Source of the DNA: Cerioporus squamosus | Taxonomy: Eukaryota; Basidiomycota; Agaricomycetes; Polyporales; Polyporaceae | Direction of reading: 5' to 3' | DNA length: 64,000 nt | Assembly: GCA_022592435.1 (NCBI GenBank) | Contig: JABYQS010000002.1 | Location: forward strand, 62,001-126,000 | In this document: one piece after another, positions 11,301 to 22,100 of the stretch | Layout: each line of letters opens with the position of its first letter | Position numbering within the stretch: position 1 is the first letter of the stretch | Notes under the pieces: model-generated | Told to the model about the DNA's origin: nothing | The model's database searches: none | Seen by the model: only the letters and a program-made list of their open reading frames with translations | Translations under genes and position numbers: made by a program

Positions 11301-12363
11301 CACCCCCCTGATGCATCGGCACACACAGGATTACCAGGAGCATCAGAACGAGATCCATGCGAAGCTCATTGCAATTATGGGCGACCGTCTCACTGCTCAT
11401 ATTCGGACACTCCAGGTAAGAATCGTCACGTTGCCATCTTTCTTGGCAGATCAACTTATGATCGATCCGTGCAGGCTGTCCGGTGGGACGTACCCAAGCA
11501 ATCGGATGGCGTCAACGAGTACATGGAGGTCCTGGTCAAGGAGACGGTGACGTTACACAAAGTTCTCTCGCGCTACCTCCCCTCTTCCGTGGTCGAGGTA
11601 CATGCTATATCGCTTGTTCGACAACATCTTCGCTAACCCAATTCAACAGTACGTTATGACCCAGGTCTTTGCGGCCATGAACTTCCGGCTATCGGAGGAG
11701 TATGCGAAGATTGAGCTGCCGTCGCTTGAGGCTAAGGAAAGGTAGGCATTCATAGCTGTACTGGCCGCCATGCGAACACTCATGTCCACGTTCTCTAGAC
11801 TTCTTGCGGATGCGCGTTATCTGCAAGAGAAGCTCACAGGACTTAAGAATGTCGCTGCACCCACAGCGATGCTGGAGATCGTCGTGTCCGAGAAATCCAT
11901 TGCGGTCCAGCAAGGTCCTCCGCAGCCGACCCCTCAGCCTCAGCATGCGCCCCAAGCAAACCGCTTCCGAGGGATGCTTGCGCGAGCCGGGACCCTCAAC
12001 GGCCGCCATTCCACGATGCCTGCCCCTGCTGATTCGAAACTCGTGCCGAACATTGAGAAGGCGCTCCCGCTGCCCTTCTCGACTCCATCTCCAGCCCTTT
12101 CTCCTTCTCCCGGACCTGAGTCGCGCACAGGCACACCCCAGGTCGACCCGATGGCCGACAACGCACCTACATCTGCTCCGGCTCCCGTCCCGATCACAGA
12201 GAAGCCTCTCGTCGCGGAACCTCTTGAATCGAATAGCGCTGCGGACGTGGATGCGGATACAGACGAGCCCCCACCCCAGACGCCTCCTAAAGCGGAAGGA
12301 CCTTCTGTGAAGGATGTTCCTGCGTCGCAGCAGAATGGGAACAGCGTAGTGACAGAGGACTGA
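8324..12363 (+). CDS. VPS54: Vps54, subunit of the GARP vesicle-tethering complex
   Basis: Eleven exons: 8324-8582, 8632-9863, 9913-9959, 10009-10153, 10212-10454, 10505-11087, 11149-11270, 11329-11415, 11475-11597, 11650-11741, 11799-12363. All phases agree and give 1165 residues. Residues about 227-360 form the N-terminal helical Vps54/COG-like tether region (ADTIEQHLIREISIRS, GQWGEALDMIEELDKLW). Conserved middle blocks include EQHTALDLMSF and VVKSEVICRRMIVGLRG. The C-terminal Vps54 domain (about 820-1000) contains QSLAIMISLIPYIREMF, TVTLHKVLSRYLPSSVV and YVMTQVFAAMNFRL. GARP tethers endosome-derived vesicles at the trans-Golgi. The last 165 residues are a Pro/Ser/Ala-rich disordered tail, making this longer than the animal protein. 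The acceptor of intron 2 (..cacaaag) is weak and is the least certain junction. Confidence 0.93.
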
Positions 12364-12938
12364 ACCTGCCTCCGCCGCCCTCCGAGTCGGAGACGCATCC
12401 GCTAGCGGAGAGCGCGTCGTAGGTTCGGTTATCGGTGCGCCTCGAGCTCTTCGGTCGATGAGCTTCGTGCGTCACACAATCTACAGTAGCTTATGGATTT
12501 CTTAGCGTATAATATCTGCGTTCCTTACGAGCTCATTGCAATTCGGAGGGACAGTGTACATGGAGCACTTTTGAGTCTATGAGTTCTGCTATTGCTATGT
12601 AGCTTTCGCGGTGTTCTTTAGATATGGAACAGGCTATGAGGCTGAACTGACAAGTCGAGCTGATGATGACCACCTCTTGAGTACGTTGAATTGAGTAAAC
12701 CGGGGGTACGATGAGCTTGTCCCTTCACTGTCCAGTCAAGTCGCTCATCCGTGTCTTGCAGACATACAGTTCAACAGATTAGGTAAGATAGGCGCCCGGA
12801 CATCGGTTTTCTGGAAAAGGAAGGTGCATCATTCCGCGAGACGGTTTTCCGGCCTGGCTTGAAGTTGTAGTAGATCTTCGTCTTCTCCTCTCTCGCGCTG
12901 AGTCTCGGTGTCCCTCTCTATCCTCGCGCTTGACAAAA
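12364..12938. other. intergenic between VPS54 and BRX1
   Basis: This 575-nt gap presumably holds the VPS54 3' UTR and the BRX1 promoter. No coding frame or repeat was seen. A pyrimidine-rich tract (cttcgtcttctcctctctcgc) lies just before the BRX1 start. Confidence 0.5.
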
Positions 12939-14058
12939 ATGGCTTCGCTTTTAAAAGAACAGCAGAAGGCGAAGGGAAAACGCAAGGCGGACGCCATGGA
13001 CGTCGACTCGGCCTCGCTCGCGCCAACAGCGAAGAAACCGAGAAACAAGCAGAGAGTACTCATGCTCTCGTCGCGAGGCATTAACCACCGGATGAGGCAT
13101 CTCATGAACGACCTGGAGGCGTTACTGCCCCATGTGAAGAAGGGTGAGTGTTTGTATTAGCTGAACAAGTGGCCCGTCTGAACGTTGTCGATGCGGCAGA
13201 TGCTAAGCTGGACTCGAAGAACCATCTCCACCTTCTTCCCGAGCTCGCCGACCTCCACAACTGTAACAACACGCTGTACTTTGAGGCGCGCCGACATGAG
13301 GACCTGTACATGTGGGCCGCGAAGACACCGAACGGGCCGAGCATCAAGTTGCACGTCCAGAACATACACACCATGGACGAGCTCAAGATGACGGGCAACT
13401 GCTTGAAGGGAAGCAGAGGTATCCTGAGCTTTGACAAGGCGTTCGACGAGACGGAGTGGGGCAGGCTCACGAAGGAGCTGTTTACGCACGTACGTCCTCC
13501 TGATCCATCTGTTTTACCTCTGGTGCGAGTCTATTGTTGCAGATTTTCGGCGTACCCCCACAAGCCCGGAAAGCGAAGCCCTTCGTCGACCACATCTTGA
13601 CCTTCTCCATTCTCGACAACAAGATCTGGTTCCGTAACTTCCAGGTGCGTGTATGTGCGCCTTGGCAGCTCTTTGACCCCCACTAATATTCGCCCGTCTC
13701 TGCGACCGCTCTAGATCATCGAGAAAGACCCACTTCAGCCTAACGGGCCACCTCAAACATCCTTGACGGAGATAGGTCCCCGGTTCGTCCTCACGCCTAT
13801 TCGTATATTCGAAGGCGCGTTCAGTGGCGCAACTGTGTATTCCAACCCCGGTATGACTTTCTCTTCCTACTGTCGGTACAGATCGCTCATGTCGCTTGCT
13901 GCAGAGTTTGTCACGCCTGCGGCCATCCGCTCGGCAATGCGGAGAGAAAAAGGAGACAAGTACGGCAGTCGGAAGCACGCGCAGGAGGAGCGTGGGCTGC
14001 GGAAAGAGCTCAGGAGAAGGAGGAGGACGAGCTGGCTGTGGGGAAGGTGTTCGCATAG
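12939..14058 (+). CDS. BRX1: Brx1 ribosome biogenesis protein, apparent C-terminal frameshift
   Basis: Exons are 12939-13143, 13200-13489, 13543-13644, 13715-13850 and 13905-14058. The Brix domain is evident (RVLMLSSRGINHRMRHLMNDL, KHLHLL-type region, GPSIKLHVQNIHTMDELKMTGN, GPRFVLTPIRIFEGAF). Brx1 is a nucleolar factor for early 60S subunit assembly. The last exon reads correctly to about 14015 (TPAAIRSAMRREKGDKYGSRKHAQEER). There the sensible frame shifts by one: after AGGAGA the other frame gives KEEDELAVGKVFA and a stop at 14056-14058, about 295 residues, close to yeast Brx1. The total exon length is one short of a multiple of three. Unshifted, the frame would run on into the next gene. 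This could be a true 1-nt deletion or an assembly error. The rest of the model is solid. Confidence 0.88.
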
Positions 14059-14311
14059 GTGTCGTGCGCCACTCTTGTCCTATGTACTTGTTTCCGCAAT
14101 TCGTTTTGTTCCACCCCCTCACGACCTGCACGAGTGCATGCATGCTGCGTGCTGTCGGCTCGTGAATTCCGGCCGGTCAAGATGGAGTCGATGCTGCGGT
14201 AGTCCCGCTCCCACTATTTTGCTGAAATCTTGCCCCGCTGCTCTCTTGACTATCGCCCATCCCGATCCCCACTTTGACTCATTTACTTTCCTCTCTCTGC
14301 GTCAATCTGAA

Positions 14312-16254
14312 ATGCTGCCCGGGGAATTCATTGCCCCCGCGAGGTGCAATGGATGTCAGCAAATATTTCCAAGCAAAAACCAAGCAGAGGAACACGCCAG
14401 ACGCGCAGGACACTGGAGCTATAAGTGCATTACGCGCATCTGCACCGAGTGTATGAAGACCTTCGCCAAGAACGAAGACCAGCAACAGCACATTGGGGCA
14501 ACGGGACATATGAAGGGCGAAAGTCAAGGCAGCCTCAACGGGTATGATCCTGTTTCTGCCCCAGGCAGTATCGGCACTTCTAGCATGACGCGCCCGTGCG
14601 TCTGCGAGGACTGCAATCTCAAGTTCGCTAGTGCAGATGTGCTCACGTCGGTACGTCGTGTTCAGAACACCCATAATCGCTGTCGTGGTTCATCTCCGTC
14701 GTTACATAGCATCGCCAACTAGCGCACGCAGCATTCTCTAGTGCCCAAGGCCTAGTCAACACTCCAATGTGCCCGAACTGTCGCGCTCAGTTTAATACAA
14801 GCACGGAGCTGGTGGCCGTGCGTCCCTTCACCAGCCCGTCCACAGTCGATGCCTGACCTTTCCCGCAGCACGTCACGAAGACGGACTCCTGCAGCATCTG
14901 CAAGATATGTCTGCAGCCACATCAGACCTTAGAGGAGCACTACTGGGACTCCAAGATGCACCCGAAGTGCAGCCCGTGCATAAAAGGCTTCGAGAACCAA
15001 GCAGCACTCTCCGCAGTACGTAGTGTGCTGCAGCATCTGCCACCGTTTCCACTACTGACCGTGTCGACAGCACAAAAAGGAGTGTCTCATCGCGCCAGCT
15101 AAATCAAGCAACAAGAAGCCGGCATCTGGCAAAGCACCTATGATGGCGAACTCGAGGAGTCTCACCCCAGCTCCACCCTCTGTCAGTGCATCGAAGCCGG
15201 CCTTCAAAGGTCCAAGCAGCTTGTCCAAGCCGCTCGGGGGAGCCTGGGCGCGCAGAGTAAACGGTGCAAAACACGCTATCCCTCCGGCGACCTTCAGAAC
15301 GTCGGCGTCGACACCTCCGGACCGCTTTTCCTCGCCCGGGTCGTCTATGTGGGGACCGTCGGCATCCGCTGGGACCTCCAGCGACGGGTCGCCGATGCCT
15401 TCCGCACGAGGAACACCGAAGTCCTCTGGCTCAGGTGGCTTCAACCTGCCCACGCCATCTGCCAGTGCAAGGGAAGTCCCGACATCCGCTGGCCCAGGCG
15501 ACGACGCTGCGCAAGACCCTTCTGCTTGGTCGGAGCCCCGGCCATCTAGTACCGGTTCAGACGACGTCCGCCCACCTCCGCCAGCCAACTGGGTGACTAT
15601 GCTAGCGCCATCCGCTGAGGTATGTGCTACGCCCTCGACCGCTGTTCGAGCCTCTGAGGTAACCATAACCAGCGCAATCGCACCGGTCGGTCAAGCCTCG
15701 GCGCAGGGTCCTCCGCGGCAAGCGTCTTCGAGTCCGCAAGAGGAACGCCCAATCAGGACGAAGGCAGCTCCGTCGTCGAGCCTCCTGCGCCTCCTATCCG
15801 CAATGGTGGCGAGTACGACCCGCCCTCGGCTGCAGCCCCGTTCAGCTCTGCGTGCGCAGGCAATGTCCAGCTGGGGACCTTGAATGGTGCCAAAAACGAC
15901 AACCCGCCCAAGGTACGTATGCTCTGCAGAGTTAAGTACTTGTGGTGGGAGCATGACGAGCTGACTCTGAGTCCAAGCATTTAAACACCGTGACGCAGCC
16001 TGACTCGGAGCGCGAAGCCGTACTCCTGGCATTGCAGGTCGTGCATGCGGGACCCCTGCAATGACCCCGTCACGACCATCTGCGGGCATCTCCTGTGCTA
16101 TGAGTGAGTGTTCGAGTCGTTTCGGGGGTATGACGGGGCCCATACTAACGTCGATCACGCCAGGTGTGCGATGCGGGAGCTCAGAACGAACTTGGGCTGT
16201 CCCGTGTGCAAGAAGGTCTTCCTGGTTCGGCTGCAAGTTGCGATGGTCGATTGA
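14312..16254 (+). CDS. C2H2-type zinc-finger protein with C-terminal RING finger
   Basis: The proposed exons are 14312-14650, 14725-14817, 14869-15015, 15071-15619, 15673-15912, 16018-16103 and 16164-16254, about 514 residues. The N-terminal part carries repeated CxxC..H modules (CNGCQQIF, CTECMKTF, CEDCNLKF, CPNCRAQF, CSICKICLQPH, CSPCIKGF), and several introns end exactly before the His codon. A long Ser/Pro/Ala-rich linker follows. The C-terminus is a RING finger (HCRSCMRDPCNDPVTTICGH, then LLCYEC and CPVC). The family is an unnamed agaricomycete zinc-finger/RING type; ubiquitin-ligase activity is inferred from the RING. Two junctions are unsatisfactory. The AG at 14721-14722 leaves two extra bases before the expected CAC codon, and the acceptor before the RING exon (..gcgcgaag) is poor. 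Confidence 0.7.
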
Positions 16255-16453
16255 CAACTTCCGTACTATACGCTTACATTCTCACTGACTCGGCATATGA
16301 TCTGTTGAACAACTCACTATGTGCACGCTACTGTGATGGTCTCATCGCTGTCAGACGTACTCATGGCTGACAAGCGTGTCTCGACACGTACGGAAGAACG
16401 CGGACAAGATACGCTCCGACTACTTCTACTCTTACTCAGACCAACAGAACACC

Positions 16454-18040
16454 TCAGACCGCGCATCGCCCAACAACACCATGCAATCCCCACCCCTCGC
16501 GCATGCCCGCCTCCGTCCTGGGGTACAGCGGCCACCACGCGCTCTCCACCTTCCACAGCGCGTCGTCCGCGATGTCCCACATTTCTTCTTCAGTCACATC
16601 GACCTGGTCGACGTGCGCTTCGAGCGCCTCGATATGACCGCGCTGTCGGTGCATTTGTGCGTCGATCCTCCTCCGGGGCTGGCTGATGGTGAGGCTGCGA
16701 AGGCGGCAGCCATGCTGAGCTCTCCTCGCGAGGACGTCCGCGAGTGGAAGGAGGTCCGTGTCCAGGTCGCCTAGCTGCAGCGCGAGACAGTCCAGTGCCT
16801 CCCACGGGACGCCACGAGGAGCTTCTGTAGGGGAGAGTGCGTCCCCTACGGCCGGGAGGATGTTGCTGAAGCTGCGCCGGGGTCCGACGACGACAAGTGC
16901 AGTGAGTGAAGGGCACGAGTGGGAGACATGCGGCCAGAGGGACGCCAAGAACCCAGAGTCGAAGGTTGCCGCTGCGACGCGCAGCGTGGTGACGTCGCGC
17001 AGCATCGGCCGGAGCTTCGCGAGCATGGGTCCGAGAAACCGTTCGCGCAGAGAGTAGTCCTTGCTGCCGGGAACGAAGTGCAGCCAGAATCCGTGGGCGG
17101 GTCCGCGAGCGCGGATGTGCAGCCGCCGGTCGTCCGACTCGATGAGCTCCAGGGTACTGAGCGCGTCCAGAGGGGGCACGTAGACGACGTCCTCGAGGGG
17201 TTCGGGACGGACGTGGAGCTGGTGGAGCTGGTAGTTCAGCCGTCGCGGAAGGACGAGACAAGAGAGGAAGACGACGGCTGCTCGGGTTGAGATGCGCGGT
17301 TCGACGCACAACGCTTGCAGACGAGCGAGTTCGACTGGTCTGGCTGATTGAGCATCAATTTTGGCGTGCATGGCGACCGCAGAGAGGTAGAGCGTTTCGA
17401 GAGCAGGCATGTGCTCGAGGATACACAGGAGCTGCATGATGGCGATGGGATACGAGCGGGGTCCGGTCATGCGGAGATGGGCGAGGGCGGGGAAGGAGTC
17501 GCTAGGCAAGAACACGTGCGGGGTGATGGTAAGTGCTCGCAGCGTTGGGTTGGTGCCTCCGAATAGTGGGTACCTCAGGAGCCTCAGCTCGATGCAGGGG
17601 CCAGTTGTATCGCATCGAACATCCAGGAAGACCAGATTCCGTACGAGCGAAAGAGGCAAGGAAAAGGTCCAGATAGCCGTGCTGGGAACAACATGGAGCT
17701 CCACGAGGCGCATATTATATGGCGACTCAAGGTATAGTGGTCGTTGAGCCGCCAGTGACAGAGTCGCTGCGTCCGTGTATGCACATAGAGGAAGCGAGCA
17801 TGACCTGCGGAGGAAGAGTGCGGCGGCTTCGCGCGTGATGGACGGAGGCAGCGCTCGCCAGAGCTCTGGGGAGCCTATAGCAACGTCGCGCCATCTTCTG
17901 CATACAAGCATGGCCGCATATAGCGAGTTGGTGTCAGGCGGGGCCTCCAAGTCCGCGTTTCGTTCTTGACGAGGTAACTTGCGTCGTTCCAGAACGTGGA
18001 GAAACACCGAGGCCAGGATCTCGACGGGGAGCTCAGTCAT
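16454..18040 (-). CDS. F-box protein with LRR-like C-terminal half
   Basis: A single exon of 528 residues starts at an ATG in good context (CACCATGAC). Residues 1-60 form an F-box: TELPVEILASVFLHVLE, then YAAMLVCRRWRDVAIGSPELW. The rest consists of irregular leucine-rich segments (FPALAHLRMTGP, LETLYLSAV, LVFLDVRC), as in the large F-box/LRR expansions of Agaricomycetes. F-box proteins bring substrates to SCF ubiquitin ligases through Skp1; the target here is unknown. It is convergent with the zinc-finger gene, with 199 nt between stop codons. It shares the general LRR style of the two F-box-less genes in this window. Confidence 0.85.
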   Translation of the reverse strand: MTELPVEILASVFLHVLERRKLPRQERNADLEAPPDTNSLYAAMLVCRRWRDVAIGSPELWRALPPSITREAAALFLRRSCSLPLCAYTDAATLSLAAQRPLYLESPYNMRLVELHVVPSTAIWTFSLPLSLVRNLVFLDVRCDTTGPCIELRLLRYPLFGGTNPTLRALTITPHVFLPSDSFPALAHLRMTGPRSYPIAIMQLLCILEHMPALETLYLSAVAMHAKIDAQSARPVELARLQALCVEPRISTRAAVVFLSCLVLPRRLNYQLHQLHVRPEPLEDVVYVPPLDALSTLELIESDDRRLHIRARGPAHGFWLHFVPGSKDYSLRERFLGPMLAKLRPMLRDVTTLRVAAATFDSGFLASLWPHVSHSCPSLTALVVVGPRRSFSNILPAVGDALSPTEAPRGVPWEALDCLALQLGDLDTDLLPLADVLARRAQHGCRLRSLTISQPRRRIDAQMHRQRGHIEALEAHVDQVDVTEEEMWDIADDALWKVESAWWPLYPRTEAGMREGWGLHGVVGRCAV

Positions 18041-18523
18041 GGTGACACATCCAGTATCGGTGGTATGCTTGTCTTCGTCGACTGCAAGAGAGACATCTAC
18101 GTTGCCGCGCTGACGATTCAGGGAGGGCAGGTTGTGTCAGTCTCTCGTGCACGAGCAATAGGGTCGTGGGGGCTGCTGCCGGCCATCTTACACCACATAT
18201 CATCCTGCTGCGCCGGCGTATGAGCACAATAGTTTGGATTAGCACTTGAATCTCACCGAGGTGCACCCATCCCGTCCGGCATCACGTCCAAGTCCAAGTT
18301 GAGAGTCAAGCCGCGGCAAGCGCCCAACAATGCCACAAACGTGTGGTTCAGATCCAAATCTTACTGAACACTCCGCCCTCCTCCTCTCCAAGTCTTCCCC
18401 AAATCCTATCCTCCCCGGCGAACGTTCGACATCGTCGAGACTCTTGAGCTTGCGCACTGCCAACCAAGAAAATTTCGAACCGCTACACCAGTTCAGCCGT
18501 CCAAACAACTCGCCGGCCGGACC

Positions 18524-19179
18524 TTGCTCCTTCGACTCGACGTTCTGACATCGTCCGTCCGTGACGTCCGCCAAATTGCCTCGGCACGCTCCGGCATACT
18601 CGGCCAGACTGTGACAAGGCAAGGGATTCAATGTGGCGTCGCGAGCCCGACAGCGCAAAACGACCTCGAGCGATCGCCCGCCCGCGCGGAACATGGTTCG
18701 TGGAGGTCGATCGACGTGCGGAGATGCGTATCCATGCGGATGGGTGACTCCGTAAGTACTCGAGGTACGCACGCGCGTTTTTCATTCCGCTTTCTCCGTC
18801 TTGGCGGTGGTGCACGATATGGCGGAAGATGTCGAGACATCATTCGAGTCGACGAGTCAGACATGCGCGGCTGGCCGACCCTTCCGCTGCCAGTACTAGT
18901 CGTGATCGCTGACTTCCCTCGGCCCTCTTGCAGTTGAGAGCTCTGAGACCTGGGCCTGAGATCCCTGCGATCTCAGCAGTTAGCACGACTGCCGAGGACT
19001 GGCGCTGGGCAGAGCGGTTCGCCGAGGACGCCACATCCCCGCACCAGTCTCCAGATACTGTTCGGGTGTCCGGTGCGGTACGCGGCCCCGCACCCCGGTG
19101 TCGGTGTCGCGCGCGGGTGACTGTGGCGGCGGAGGTCGTCGGTCACAGCTTCAGTTTACGCTCGACGTCCCTTATGTAA
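18524..19179 (+). other. possible two-exon open frame, unrecognised
   Basis: A strong donor (ctccgtaagtactcg, intron from 18751) pairs with a strong acceptor (cgctgacttccctcggccctcttgcag, ending at 18933), giving a 183-nt intron. Splicing joins an open frame ending ..CVSMRMGDS to LRALRPGPEIPAISAV.., which runs to a stop at 19177-19179. The reading frame is open on both sides in the same phase. No start is secure (an ATG lies shortly before the donor) and the product resembles nothing I know. The signals may instead belong to a noncoding transcript. Confidence 0.22.
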
Positions 19180-22100
19180 GGTTGTGACGGCAACGGAATG
19201 TTGTTCGACACCAGTGAGACCGCCGCTGCACACTGGCACATGCAGCGTCTGCCCGGAAACGGGAAGGAGGACAGGCCGGCCCGGGCCCTTTCAACAGTGG
19301 GTTTGCGCGTCCTTGGGTGGAGATCGGTGAGACGGGCGCATGGTCCTGGTAGATTGCTAACCAACACCGCCGCACCTCCGGCGAAATGCCATGGGGTGAT
19401 ACGAGCATGGGCGATGGACGAGAACGATACGCCGAGCCCGGATGTGTCCTCGGAGTTCTCGGAATGTCACGGGCCTGACAGTGACGAGGGCGGTCGTCTT
19501 GCATCTCCGAGGCCGTGTGCCATTGCATGCAGCATGCGTCCTCCGGAACGGAGAGCCAGAGTCAATCATAATGCATATGGTGCACTGATAAGAAGATGCA
19601 CTGTCAGCGTCGGCATTAAGTGGTGTTGATCAACTGCAACGATCGATGAGAGTTGAATATTGGATACCTACCTTCACTAGCACTCCGAATTGGCGTACGA
19701 GCATCCGGAGAGTCATGATGGACGGCGTGCCGCCTGCACAGAGCGCACACCGAAGACTCAGAGCGGCCCCCCGCAACTCAACTTGCGGTGAAGCTCGCAG
19801 AAGGGTGTGAAATAGGGCGCGAACGCCCGAAATGGTCCTCTTCCATATGGCTGCGCAGACTGGTACGCATACGCCGAGCTCTGGTATGCAAGCCATAGCT
19901 TCGAGCTGACTGCACCTTCACTGACAGCGGCTCTAATGCGCGCGCGCGCGCAACGTGGACGGCCCATGGATGCGCGTAGAGACTCGGACCGAGAGCGCAT
20001 CCGTCACCATCCGCTGTTTGCGATCTCCTAGTCGGCGCTCAAGCAGCGTGCCCACTGCAGCAATCACCAAGTGATACCTGACATTTTGATGAGCATATGC
20101 ACTACGCGCTATCTGCGACGCTCCGGGCGCACCTACTTCCATCGCACATTCACGATGGGCATTGCGTTGGCCGCCTCAGGCTTCGGCTCCTCGTCGGCCA
20201 GCTGATGTTTCCCGTGAATAAGCACAGTACCATCAATCATGTTTCGCACAGGCTACGCACCTCACACCTCAGGCTCAGGCCCAGGCTGTGCAAGGGCGAG
20301 CGTGACAGTGGTCCGAGTCCGGCAGCCAGAACGGGACCCTGGGGACGAGGAGAGATGGGAACTGGACGGACTGTGTCACAATCGAGAGCCCGAGCGGGAC
20401 CGTCCCTGGCCGAGGGCATCACGTTGATACTTCCGACCAGCGACGGCGCGTCCGGGGTAAGCTGTGTGTGTGCCTGCACAATCACCGGTGTGACACCTGG
20501 ACGTCGACGGGAGACCGAGGGCGCATCGGTGCGCCGTGGACACTGGACGTGATGATGCGCCCACCCCCACCGGGCTGCACAGATATCCGGAAGCAGTGGG
20601 AATCGGCGCGTTTTGAGGAGGAGGATGGGGGCCTCCGGTCCGACCGGCCAAAGGGGTGTCTTGAGAAAACCGTGGAGTCGGCGCACACGGCGGGTGGGTT
20701 CGTGCGTACGGAGTACGGTGGGAGTGCGAGCGTGCCTGAGTCCCTGTTCTAAGAGGCGAGTATGTACGTGTTTGGACATGAACGTTTCCTACGGAGCAGA
20801 CGCGCTGTAAACTAACCTGGTCTGCAGACTGCATCTCATGGGTTGCGATGATGTCAATGCTCGGAGTGCGGGCGTGAACATACGCACTCATCGAGTATCG
20901 GACCAGGACCTGTTTTGGATCCGGAAACAAGGTGACCGCCGCATCGTCCGCCTTTCGGTCACATCCGAGTCGCTGCCTGGAAACGTCGTCCGACGAGGCA
21001 AACACGCAACTCCGGAAAATAGTTACCCTTCGACCAGTCACCACTAAATCCCAAATCAGCCAAGCTGAGCAAGAGCGGGCCTAGAGTCTAGACCACGACC
21101 GCATGAGCACACAGAAGGCAACGGACCCCCAAAGATGAACTTACATACATACACTTTCGTACATAGCAACGCCGCAGGCTGCGGCAGCTGCGTGTTCGCT
21201 GAAGCGCGCCCAGTCTGGATGAGGCTTGCGTGATGCATCATAGCAACAGGGACCGGCGGAAGAGAGGCCACGGGGCCGAGCATGACGTGCGTCGTGCACA
21301 CCGCCGGTGTTGGTCACGAACGATATCGATCCATGTATTTTTTCATCGTCTGCGCGTTGTCTGCGCGTTCGTGACTGTTGGGAACCTAGGTTCGTTGGGG
21401 AACCTAGGGTTTTAGTCAGCAAAGCGTACCATCGTGAGGCATCACGAGAGACGGCAGACAGACGACGTACGCGTACGGTGTACTGCAGCCGTCAGCGTAA
21501 ACGACGCCGACGTCATGGAGATGGATATGGTGCCCGTAGCATTGTGATCTGAATCCGCGCTGCCCGGAGTTGGAGGAAGTACTACGAACTGTGCCTTGGG
21601 GCTAGCATACCGGCGGCAGAAGCGACCCCTGTGGTGGCTCCGAAAAGTCTGTTGTGCAGGGACTGCAGTCACGGTCGTCTTCAAGCTTGTGCGGCATGGA
21701 CGATGGCGCGAATCGAGGGATGCCGGAAGAGGGTTTGAGAGCGCGCCTGGAAGCTCGTGCGGCGGAAAGAGGGTGGCGAGGAGGACGGTCTGGACGCGCG
21801 CAGAACGGGTGGCCAAAGGACGCGGCTGGTGGGGGTGGAGACGCGAGATAGAGTTGGACATGCTGTGCCATGCCCCTGGCTCTCGCTCGCGCTGCGGAAC
21901 ACCGAGCACGCTCCTCATCGTGATGACAGGGTGCGTAACGCGTCCTCCTAAGCTCCCTCTTGTCCCTTCGGTCCTCTTCGGTCTCCGTATGTCTCGGCCC
22001 TCTGGCGTGTGCTGCGGGCGAGCTCATCCCAGCCGCTCATCGTCACAGCGTCGGTCTCCGGAGTGACTCGGACGCTGAAAAAACATTGCCGATGACGCGA

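Noticed and set aside
13763..14722. Long open frame joining the BRX1 C-terminus to the first zinc-finger exon
   Set aside because: It contains the BRX1 ending in the wrong frame, the spacer, and the zinc-finger start. A family-like BRX1 ending and stop exist in another frame at 14056-14058 and a good ATG at 14312, so it is two genes with an apparent indel.
19936..19950. GC-dinucleotide run as a possible regulatory or Z-DNA element
   Set aside because: Too short and isolated in gene-free DNA to support any function.
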